Assembly (NCBI GenBank): GCA_002315875.1
Contig: DCIL01000014.1
Location: 54,683 to 68,648, forward strand
Direction: 5' to 3'
Source: Verrucomicrobia bacterium UBA1727
GTDB lineage: Bacteria > Verrucomicrobiota > Kiritimatiellia > RFP12 > UBA1067
Length of the DNA stretch: 13,966 nt
Position numbers and translations under genes: made by a program. The notes under the pieces are model-generated. The model did not search any database and was not told where the DNA came from. It saw only the letters and a list, made by a program, of their open reading frames with translations. Shown here piece by piece: positions 6,652-12,867 of the stretch (within the stretch, counting starts at the first letter, position 1; every line of letters begins with the position of its first letter).

Positions 6652-7589
6652 AACCTACTCTCGTCGTACTCGCAGCTGGCATGGGTTCGCGTTATGGCGG
6701 ACTCAAACAAGTCGATCCCGTCGGACCGTCCGGCGAGGCGATTCTCGATTATTCCGTCTTTGATGCCATTCGCGGCGGTTTTGGCAAGATCGTCTTCGTT
6801 ATCCGCAAGGACATCGAAGATGAGTTCAAGGAGAAGATCGGTTCGAAATACGCCGGACACGTTCCGGTCGATTACTGCTTCCAGGATCTGCACGACCTGC
6901 CAGCGCCTTTTGCGGTGCCGGAAGGACGCACCAAACCCTGGGGAACCGGACACGCCGTACGTGCCGCGCGCTCGGTCGTCAACGAGCCGTTTGCGGTCAT
7001 CAATGCCGATGATTTCTACGGTCGCGATGCCTTTGCAAAACTCGGCGCCTTCCTCTCCAGCCTTTCCCCTGCACCTACACCTACATCTACACCTGCATCT
7101 ACACCTTCACCGCTTCTCTCTTTCTCCATGGTCGGCTTCCGCCTTGACCTTACGCTCTCGGAGAACGGATCGGTTGCGCGCGGCATCTGCAATGTTGATG
7201 CGGACGGAACGCTCAAGGGTGTCACCGAAATGACGAAGCTCGTTCGGAAGGGCGATCGCGCTGTGAATGAGGAAGATCCGTCGAATCCTGTCGCCGTTCC
7301 GCTCGATGCACGCGTGTCGATGAATTGCTGGGGCTTCTCGCATGGACTTTTTGCCGAACTCGAAAGTCGTTTTCCGAAGTGGCTGGCGGAACGCGGAAGC
7401 GAAATGAAGAGCGAGTGGTACATTCCTTTCGTGGTTGATGAATTGATTCGCGAAGGCAAGGCGAAGTGCACGGTGCTGCCGACCGACTCGAGCTGGTTCG
7501 GTGTCACCTATCGCGAAGACAAGCCGTTCGTGGTAGCTGAGATCAAGAAACTCGTCGACGCCGGTGAGTATCCTCAGCGCCTTTTCTGA
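6648..7589 (+). CDS. Sugar-phosphate nucleotidyltransferase family protein
   Basis: A 313-residue NTP_transferase-fold enzyme expected to join a nucleoside triphosphate to a phosphorylated sugar or related acceptor. The acceptor is not known for this subgroup. The nucleotide-binding signature LAAGMGSRYGGLKQ is at 8-21, followed by KPWGTGHAV (96-104) and the metal-binding NADDFYG (119-125). The C-terminal half keeps MNCWGF and the SSWFGVTYREDKP segment. Residues about 137-156 are a Pro/Thr/Ser repeat encoded by the hexamer array at 7070-7111. It lies between NADDFYG and the next strand (FSMVGFRL), where relatives have a short loop. The ATG overlaps the trpS stop, with AAAGG at 6633-6637 as a plausible ribosome site. 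The 3' end overlaps the ComF-type gene by 26 bases. An envelope or polysaccharide precursor role is possible. Confidence 0.9.
   Translation: MKPTLVVLAAGMGSRYGGLKQVDPVGPSGEAILDYSVFDAIRGGFGKIVFVIRKDIEDEFKEKIGSKYAGHVPVDYCFQDLHDLPAPFAVPEGRTKPWGTGHAVRAARSVVNEPFAVINADDFYGRDAFAKLGAFLSSLSPAPTPTSTPASTPSPLLSFSMVGFRLDLTLSENGSVARGICNVDADGTLKGVTEMTKLVRKGDRAVNEEDPSNPVAVPLDARVSMNCWGFSHGLFAELESRFPKWLAERGSEMKSEWYIPFVVDELIREGKAKCTVLPTDSSWFGVTYREDKPFVVAEIKKLVDAGEYPQRLF
7070..7111 (+). repeat. Hexamer array, seven TRCAYC-type units
   Basis: Seven consecutive hexamers: TGCACC, TACACC, TACATC, TACACC, TGCATC, TACACC, TTCACC. They encode a Thr/Pro/Ser/Ala loop inside the nucleotidyltransferase, in frame. Bases 7069-7082 are the exact complement of 3567-3580 in the SDR array. 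The variation is confined to a few positions of the hexamer, as in the other arrays of this window. Confidence 0.85.
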
Positions 7590-8298
7590 CCTCGTATGGC
7601 CGCGGCGCTGTGCCGCGTGCGGTGGCGCGGCGGATCGTCCGTCGCGTCACCTTTGCTCAGATTGTCTTGGACGCATCGCGTTCGTTCCGACGGACGGATG
7701 TTGCCGCAGGTGCGGACGCGACGTGCCCGAACTTGACGGAGAGTTTCTCTGCCAGGACTGCCGCGCGATGCGGCCTGCGTTCGACCGGGTTGCGAGCGCC
7801 CTGCGATTTGAGGGAATCGGCCGCGATCTTATTAATGGCTTCAAGTTCAGACGCGAGTTCTTTCTTCGGGACGATCTCGTGGATTTTCTCGAGGGGACGG
7901 TTCGCGCGCGTTTCAAGATGGAGAATATCGGGCTTGTTACCGCCATGCCGTCCACATGGTGGCATCGCCTCCTTAGGGGATATAATCAGTGTGATGTCAT
8001 AGCCAGTGACCTTGCCGCGCGGCTCAAGATTCCATACGCTCGCTCGCTGGTGCGGCGCGTCGGCTCTCCGCGCCGTCAGGGAGAGCTTAAAGAAGAGGAG
8101 CGCTGGAAGAACGTAATCGGCACCTTCGCCGCCACCTCCCGCGCTAAGCGGCTATTGCCGTCCCTCAAGGGCAGCGTCTTCGTGGTTGATGATATCATGA
8201 CCACCGGCGCGACTCTATCCGAATGTGCCCGTGTGCTCAAGTCCGTCGGCGCCAGACAGGTCTATGCCGCAACGCTCGCCCGCTCGGTGAAGGTTTGA
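7564..8298 (+). CDS. ComF-family phosphoribosyltransferase-like protein
   Basis: The 244-residue protein has the ComF architecture: an N-terminal zinc-ribbon-like region with paired cysteines (Cys16/Cys19, Cys31/Cys34, Cys47/Cys50, Cys63/Cys66), then a type I phosphoribosyltransferase fold. The RGYNQ motif (138-142) and the PRPP-binding loop VFVVDDIMTTGAT (205-217) are intact. In naturally competent bacteria ComF helps transformation, probably with the DNA-uptake helicase and primosome factors; many non-competent species also carry it, so the role here is open. The start is GTG at 7564, inside the end of the nucleotidyltransferase gene; no ATG in the frame precedes the first cysteine pair. 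The stop TGA (8296-8298) doubles as the TGn of the extended -10 element for the next gene. Confidence 0.93.
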   Translation: MSILSAFSDLVWPRRCAACGGAADRPSRHLCSDCLGRIAFVPTDGCCRRCGRDVPELDGEFLCQDCRAMRPAFDRVASALRFEGIGRDLINGFKFRREFFLRDDLVDFLEGTVRARFKMENIGLVTAMPSTWWHRLLRGYNQCDVIASDLAARLKIPYARSLVRRVGSPRRQGELKEEERWKNVIGTFAATSRAKRLLPSLKGSVFVVDDIMTTGATLSECARVLKSVGARQVYAATLARSVKV

Positions 8299-8304
8299 TA
8301 TAAT
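8296..8304 (+). promoter_or_regulatory. Extended -10 promoter element, candidate leaderless start
   Basis: TGATATAAT is a perfect TGn-TATAAT. It lies exactly 7 bases before the ATG at 8312, so transcription would begin at or beside the start codon. No TTGACA-like -35 is visible 16-18 bases upstream, which an extended -10 can tolerate. The same arrangement occurs before the leftward gene at 12757. Confidence 0.45.
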
Positions 8305-8311
8305 ACGCGTA

Positions 8312-9985
8312 ATGAATGTGATGGCGATTGTTGCGCTCGCACTGTCGAAGGTGGTTGATTTCGGTAGTGGTGGCGTTGGCGGATATCCTGAGATTTCTGT
8401 CGAAAACGTTGTAGCGCCGGCGCGGATTCGCGTCGTCTACGCGACGCATCCCGACGGACTCGGCGAGAAGGGTGACTTCTGGCATGAGACCAGGGCCAAT
8501 TACATGGGCGATCAGTTGTGGCTGCCTATTCTGCCGGCCAGTACCGACCGTTTTGACGTCTTCGAGGTCAAGAGCAACGGCATCTACCGCGCTTCGCTCG
8601 CACAGGGCCTCGTCCGTTATGCCAGGTGGAAGGTTGAGTCCGGCGCGGCGGAAGTGACGGCAATTCGCTTCGTCAATGACGCGATCCACTCCGAAGAGTC
8701 GGCCATTGGTTCCTTCAATTGTTCTGACATTCGGTATACCAGGGTTTGGGAGGCCTCGGTGCGCACTTGTCAGCTCGCGGCGATTCCGGGACGCTCCAAG
8801 CCACTTGCCGTGTCCGGCGTCCATACCTCCGCGGTGCTCGGTGTTTCGTTGCCGTATCTTTCGGACGGCGCCAAGCGCGACCGCCTGGTGTGGTCCGGCG
8901 ATCTCTGGTGGGCGCAGCGTAACATGTATGCGGCATTCCCGCTCTCCAGCGTCTACATGCCCGGCTCGCTCAGGATGCTCGCAGTCAATCATACTCCCGA
9001 CGGCTACGTTCAGGCCTGTCCTTTCCCCGAGGCATTGAAACCGCTGGCGGCGGGTGAGTACGGACCTTTCGCGTCCGATGAATTCGCTGCGTGGTTTATT
9101 CCCGTTCTTGCTGATCACGTCCTCCATACCGGCGACATGAAACTTGCCGAGGAGCTGATGCCGACGGTGGAGAAGCTCGTTTCGTATCTTATTTCTCACA
9201 GCGCCGCCGATCTTATTTTCGAGCAGCGACTTGAGACGTGCAAGCATTCGTGCGGACTTGCAGTGGGCGGCACCTCGCTCCATCATCGGTCCTACATGAA
9301 CGTTCTTCTCTGGAAGACCTATACCGATGCCGCTTCGCTCGCCACCTGGCTCGGCAAGACCGAACTCGCTTTGCGTTATTCTGACTGCGCCCGTCGCATT
9401 GCCGCGGCGATCCGCGGTAAGTTCTGGAATTGCGAGAAGGGGGCGCTGGTGGTGTCGCTTGAAGAATCGAAAAAGATCGGCTTCGAGGCGAACGCGCTTG
9501 CGCTCGCGACCCGCTTCGCGACTGCCGCTGAGGCGAAGACGATGCTGTCACATCTCAAGTACCATGGACACGGCAAGTTCCAGCTTCTCGCCGTTCGCGG
9601 CGCATTCGAGTACGCTGATGGAGTCAAGGCGAAAGAACTTATCGAGGCGCACAACTGGACGAAGTTCGTTGCTGACGATTGGCAGGGCGTTCATCTCATG
9701 AGCGAATGTCTCAAGATGGTGCGCAAGGGTTGGGGCGATGAGGCGCATCCCGATACTGCGATTGCAGGCGTCTTTTCAAACTATCTTCTCGGGGTCATCC
9801 CTCTCGAACCTGGTTATCGCCGTTACCGGGTCGAGCCGGTCCTCGTGCCGGGAATAACCTGGGCGAAGGGTAAGGTGCCTACGCCGTGGGGTGCTTTGCT
9901 GGTCGAGTGGAAACTCGTCAATGGCAAACCTGAAGTAAAGGTCAGGGAAGAACGCGTGACATCGTTTTCTTATGGTAAAGATTAA
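8312..9985 (+). CDS. Alpha-L-rhamnosidase-like six-hairpin glycosidase (GH78-type)
   Basis: The 557-residue protein resembles the (alpha/alpha)6-barrel region of GH78 alpha-L-rhamnosidases, which remove terminal rhamnose from plant glycans and glycosides. Family landmarks are VVDFGSGGVGGYPEI (14-28), the segment GAKRDRLVWSGDL (186-198) with Asp190 and Asp197, and the C-terminal LGVIPLEPGYRRYRVEP ... VPTPWGALLVEW barrel-exit and beta-sandwich region. The protein starts directly at the sandwich before the barrel, so it lacks the extra N-terminal domains of large GH78 enzymes (700-1100 residues). The N-terminal stretch MNVMAIVALALS is hydrophobic but short and uncharged, so a signal peptide is doubtful. 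No Shine-Dalgarno precedes the ATG (see the promoter entry). The 3' end overlaps the phosphatase gene by 14 bases. Family assignment is good; exact substrate is inferred. Confidence 0.82.
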   Translation: MNVMAIVALALSKVVDFGSGGVGGYPEISVENVVAPARIRVVYATHPDGLGEKGDFWHETRANYMGDQLWLPILPASTDRFDVFEVKSNGIYRASLAQGLVRYARWKVESGAAEVTAIRFVNDAIHSEESAIGSFNCSDIRYTRVWEASVRTCQLAAIPGRSKPLAVSGVHTSAVLGVSLPYLSDGAKRDRLVWSGDLWWAQRNMYAAFPLSSVYMPGSLRMLAVNHTPDGYVQACPFPEALKPLAAGEYGPFASDEFAAWFIPVLADHVLHTGDMKLAEELMPTVEKLVSYLISHSAADLIFEQRLETCKHSCGLAVGGTSLHHRSYMNVLLWKTYTDAASLATWLGKTELALRYSDCARRIAAAIRGKFWNCEKGALVVSLEESKKIGFEANALALATRFATAAEAKTMLSHLKYHGHGKFQLLAVRGAFEYADGVKAKELIEAHNWTKFVADDWQGVHLMSECLKMVRKGWGDEAHPDTAIAGVFSNYLLGVIPLEPGYRRYRVEPVLVPGITWAKGKVPTPWGALLVEWKLVNGKPEVKVREERVTSFSYGKD

Positions 9986-11657
9986 TTCCAAAAGTCGGTT
10001 GGCCATAACGCTGTTAGGCGTCGGAGCCTTCTACCTCCTGGCGCTTGCGGGTACTTTTGCCGTCGTCTGGATGAATGCGGCGCACAAGACCGAGGCGCTG
10101 CTTGATTATTCGCACTCCGATCTTCACAGCACTGTGGACGAGGTGGTGGATGCGGTGCTGGCCAATGTGGGCGTGGCGATTGTCAATCATCTCGGGGCCG
10201 CCTCTCCAAAGACCTTGGCAGAGATGAAGCGGATGGCTGTTGATTACAATGTCGATGAGATCAATATCGTCAATAAACAGGGTATCATCATCGGCTCGAA
10301 CGATCCGTCTTCCGAGCATCAGGACATGGCGAATTATTCGCCGATTTCCGCCGAGTTCATGGTGCTTACGAATGGCACGACGCGCGTCTTTTCGCAGAAG
10401 TTCCGGGCCAACGAGCCGGACCATACTGTATTTCGCAAGTATCTGGGCGTGCCTTTCCCGTATGGCGAAGGGTTCGTCGAGGTTGGTTACGATGAGGAGA
10501 AGCTCGCCCGTTCGTTCCGCGAGACCTTCTCCGGCATGCTCTCGAAGTGGTGTATCGGTGAGAGTGGTTTCTTTATTTGTGCGGATAAATCAACTTCGCT
10601 GGTGGTGGTGCCGGTGCCGGGACATCCCGAGATGATGAACAAGTCGCTTCTCGAGCTCGGTTTCGACTTGTTTGACATTCCCAAGGATGATAACTGGACC
10701 TTTGCGGTCTCGATTTTGGGACAGCGCTGCCATTGCCGTCATTTCGTTTACGGACGTCACCGCATGTTCACCGTTCTGCCGGCAGCGGAGTTCTACGGTC
10801 CTGCCATACAGTCGGTCATGATGGCCGCCGCCGTGCTGCTCATCGTGTTCTTCGTATTCGGTTATGTCATCGGACGTATGGTCACCCAACAGCGTCGCAT
10901 TGACGATTTGCGCCACGCCGAGGATATCCGCCGCGAGAAAGATCTCCAGATGGCGCGCACGATTCAACTCTCGGCCTTGCCGCTTGCGTTCCCGAAGGTT
11001 GCGGACTTCAATCTTTTCGCGAAAATGGTGACGGCCAGGGAAGTCGGAGGTGATTTCTATGATTTCGTCACCAGGGCGGACGGCAAGGTGCTCATCATGG
11101 TTGCCGATGTGTCCGGCAAGGGTGTGCCTGCCGCGCTGTTCATGATGAGAGCGAAGACGATCGTTCGCTCGGCGGTGGCTGAGAATCCCGACGATCTGGC
11201 TGAAGCCGTTCGTCTGTCTAACGAAAACCTTGCGGATCACAACGAGGCCGAGATGTTCGTCACCGGCTGGATCGGTATCTACGATCCTTCCGCGGGCGAT
11301 ATCGAGTATGTCAATGCTGGACACAATCCACCGCTCATCAAGCGAGCGGACGGTTCTGTTGAGTGGGTGCGTGAACGCGGCGGAATGGCGCTGGCTGCGA
11401 TAGCCGGAGCCCACTATCGTACGCACGTCTGCCATCTCGAACCCGGCGATTCGATTCTTCTCTATACCGATGGCGTGACCGAGGCGATGAACGCCGCTGG
11501 CGAGCAGTTCGGCGAAGCGCGGCTTGAGAAACTGTTGACTCGTGCGGGCGGTGAGTTCGTTACTGAAGTCAGCGCGGCGATTGCATCGTTCGTCGGCTCC
11601 GCCGAACAGTCGGACGATATCACGCTCCTTGCCCTTGACCGAATCCGGCAAGGTTAG
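9972..11657 (+). CDS. Membrane SpoIIE/RsbU-type PP2C serine phosphatase with extracytoplasmic sensor
   Basis: The 561 residues form a membrane-anchored signalling phosphatase. TM1 is at about 10-33. Residues about 34-280 form an extracytoplasmic region that looks like a Cache-type sensor (DYNVDEINIVNKQGIIIGSN at about 91-110 is characteristic). TM2 is at about 281-303. A charged helix (about 305-335) leads into the PP2C-like catalytic domain. Its metal-binding motifs are intact: GGDFYDF (359-365, Asp361), VADVSGKGVPAALF (377-390, Asp379), GHNPPL (450-455), YTDGVTEA (498-505, Asp500) and SDDITLLAL (547-555). Relatives dephosphorylate anti-anti-sigma factors (STAS domain) in partner-switching stress pathways; no STAS or anti-sigma partner is in this window. 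No clear HAMP domain is seen between TM2 and the catalytic domain. It overlaps the glycosidase by 14 bases and ends against the stop of the convergent gene. Confidence 0.9.
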   Translation: MVKINSKSRLAITLLGVGAFYLLALAGTFAVVWMNAAHKTEALLDYSHSDLHSTVDEVVDAVLANVGVAIVNHLGAASPKTLAEMKRMAVDYNVDEINIVNKQGIIIGSNDPSSEHQDMANYSPISAEFMVLTNGTTRVFSQKFRANEPDHTVFRKYLGVPFPYGEGFVEVGYDEEKLARSFRETFSGMLSKWCIGESGFFICADKSTSLVVVPVPGHPEMMNKSLLELGFDLFDIPKDDNWTFAVSILGQRCHCRHFVYGRHRMFTVLPAAEFYGPAIQSVMMAAAVLLIVFFVFGYVIGRMVTQQRRIDDLRHAEDIRREKDLQMARTIQLSALPLAFPKVADFNLFAKMVTAREVGGDFYDFVTRADGKVLIMVADVSGKGVPAALFMMRAKTIVRSAVAENPDDLAEAVRLSNENLADHNEAEMFVTGWIGIYDPSAGDIEYVNAGHNPPLIKRADGSVEWVRERGGMALAAIAGAHYRTHVCHLEPGDSILLYTDGVTEAMNAAGEQFGEARLEKLLTRAGGEFVTEVSAAIASFVGSAEQSDDITLLALDRIRQG

Positions 11658-12757
11658 GGATTTTCGGTGCGCATCAGGTCCAGGAGATGCATACGCGGAC
11701 CCATCGTCGCGTTCTTGCCAGTCAACTGATTGCCGAGTACGACACCGGCGAAATCGTTTTCCGGATCGACCGCGATCGCACCGCCGGTCCATCCGGTGTG
11801 ACAGATTGCCCGCTGCGAGAAGCCGGTTTGCGTCCAGTCGGAGAAAGTGGACTTCTTGCCGCGCATATCCCAGCCGAAACTGCGCCGATGGCCTTCGACC
11901 CGCGCGGATTCGCCAAATTGCAATTCGTAGTATTCCTTCGCAAAGGTGCGGCGTTCGAGCATGTCGGTCACGAACTTGAGCATGTCGGGACCGGTTGAGA
12001 AGTTCGCGCCATTGCCCATGGGACGTCCCGCGTAGTGTGCACAGATGTCGTTGTGCTCACCGATCTTGCGATGAGGTCCCTGATAGGTCGATTCGGGACA
12101 TTCTACGACGTTCGGATCGTCCGTACATTCGTTCCAAGTCGTGCGGTCCATCCCGAGCGGCCCCCACAGCATCTTCTTTGCCGCGCTGTCGAGGTCGAGC
12201 CCGGTAAGGCGTTCGACGATCAGTCCCATGTAGGCGAAGTTGGAGCAGGCGTAGCAGAATTTCTTTCCGCGCTCGCAGACGGGACGCTTCGCCAGCAGTT
12301 TCGCGAAGTGCGCCTTGCGGTCGGGAACCATATACGGCTTCGAATTGTCAAAACCTCCGGTGTGGGTCGCAAGGTCGCGCACCGTGATGCGGCAGTTCTC
12401 CTTTGCAAGCACATGGTCTTTGAGATACTCGGTGAAGGGTGCGTCCGGATCGAGTTTGCCGTCGGCATAAAGGAGCGCGCAAAGTGCCGCGGTCTGGGTC
12501 TTTCCGACGGATGCGAGATCGAATCGCGAGTCGAGATTGACGGTAAGCGGTATCTTCGAGTATATGGTGCGTTTCCCGAGCGCGTATTCGTCGCCGCGAT
12601 TGGAGCAGCAGACGAGACATCCGTAATGTCCGCGCTTGACATACTCTGCCATCGCCGCTTGCAATGCCAGATTCTCCCTGTGGCTTGAAAGGCAACCGTC
12701 GAGCAATGGCATTGTCGCCAAGGCCGACCCTCCGAAAATGAATTGTCTGCGATTCAT
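11654..12757 (-). CDS. Serine beta-lactamase/PBP-family lipoprotein with Tat-type signal
   Basis: A 367-residue exported hydrolase of the class C beta-lactamase/esterase fold; relatives are beta-lactamases, DD-peptidases or esterases. Residues 2-8 (NRRQFIF) form a twin-arginine motif, followed by a hydrophobic stretch and the lipobox LLDGC, so Cys22 is the likely lipidation site. The catalytic SxxK is Ser83-Val-Gly-Lys86. The YxN-type motif aligns as Tyr169-Ala-Cys171, with Cys where Asn is usual. The KTG box is His320-Thr-Gly, common in the esterase/peptidase branch. LATHTGGF matches the usual family loop. The ATG at 12757 is preferred because the extended -10 (12765-12773) overlaps the other in-frame ATG at 12766. 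Its stop overlaps the convergent phosphatase stop. An antibiotic-resistance role is not supported by these motifs. Confidence 0.87.
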   Translation of the reverse strand: MNRRQFIFGGSALATMPLLDGCLSSHRENLALQAAMAEYVKRGHYGCLVCCSNRGDEYALGKRTIYSKIPLTVNLDSRFDLASVGKTQTAALCALLYADGKLDPDAPFTEYLKDHVLAKENCRITVRDLATHTGGFDNSKPYMVPDRKAHFAKLLAKRPVCERGKKFCYACSNFAYMGLIVERLTGLDLDSAAKKMLWGPLGMDRTTWNECTDDPNVVECPESTYQGPHRKIGEHNDICAHYAGRPMGNGANFSTGPDMLKFVTDMLERRTFAKEYYELQFGESARVEGHRRSFGWDMRGKKSTFSDWTQTGFSQRAICHTGWTGGAIAVDPENDFAGVVLGNQLTGKNATMGPRMHLLDLMRTENP

Positions 12758-12764
12758 GTTCCGC

Positions 12765-12773
12765 ATTATACCA
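12765..12773 (-). promoter_or_regulatory. Extended -10 element for the leftward lipoprotein gene
   Basis: Read leftward, TGGTATAAT is a perfect TGn-TATAAT lying 7 bases before the ATG at 12757. The alternative ATG at 12766 overlaps the last bases of this element and could not be in its transcript. Spacing and sequence match the element before the glycosidase gene at 8312. Confidence 0.45.
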
Positions 12774-12867
12774 TAAAAGCCCGGGATTAGGGTGCGCCCT
12801 CTACCCTATTGTATGAGTAGTGCCGTTTTGCTAAACTACCGCATAATAATTTGAAAGGAGAATTACA
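12767..12867. promoter_or_regulatory. Divergent intergenic region with a short inverted repeat
   Basis: About 100 bases separate the divergent lipoprotein gene and gnd, and this is the only real intergenic space in the window. TAGGGT (12788-12793) and ACCCTA (12803-12808) form a 6-base inverted repeat with a 9-base spacer that could be an operator or a small hairpin. Near gnd, CATAATAAT (12842-12850) offers a -10-like sequence with no good -35. These are weak signals and may be chance. Confidence 0.3.
12854..12860 (+). promoter_or_regulatory. Strong Shine-Dalgarno for gnd
   Basis: AAAGGAG lies 7 bases before the ATG at 12868. It is the clearest ribosome site in the window and contrasts with the weak or absent sites before trpS, the enolase-superfamily gene, the glycosidase and the leftward lipoprotein. 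Confidence 0.8.

Noticed and set aside
8237..9286. 349-residue open frame on the minus strand
   Set aside because: Antisense to the GH78-type gene, whose family landmarks are clear.
10595..10625. GGTG-rich tract in the phosphatase as another hexamer array
   Set aside because: It encodes VVVPVPG without a consistent six-base unit and is explained by codon use.
10590..11792. 400-residue open frame on the minus strand
   Set aside because: It lies antisense to the phosphatase, whose motifs are complete; its composition (Arg/His-rich, no motif) is the usual shadow of GC-rich codon use.
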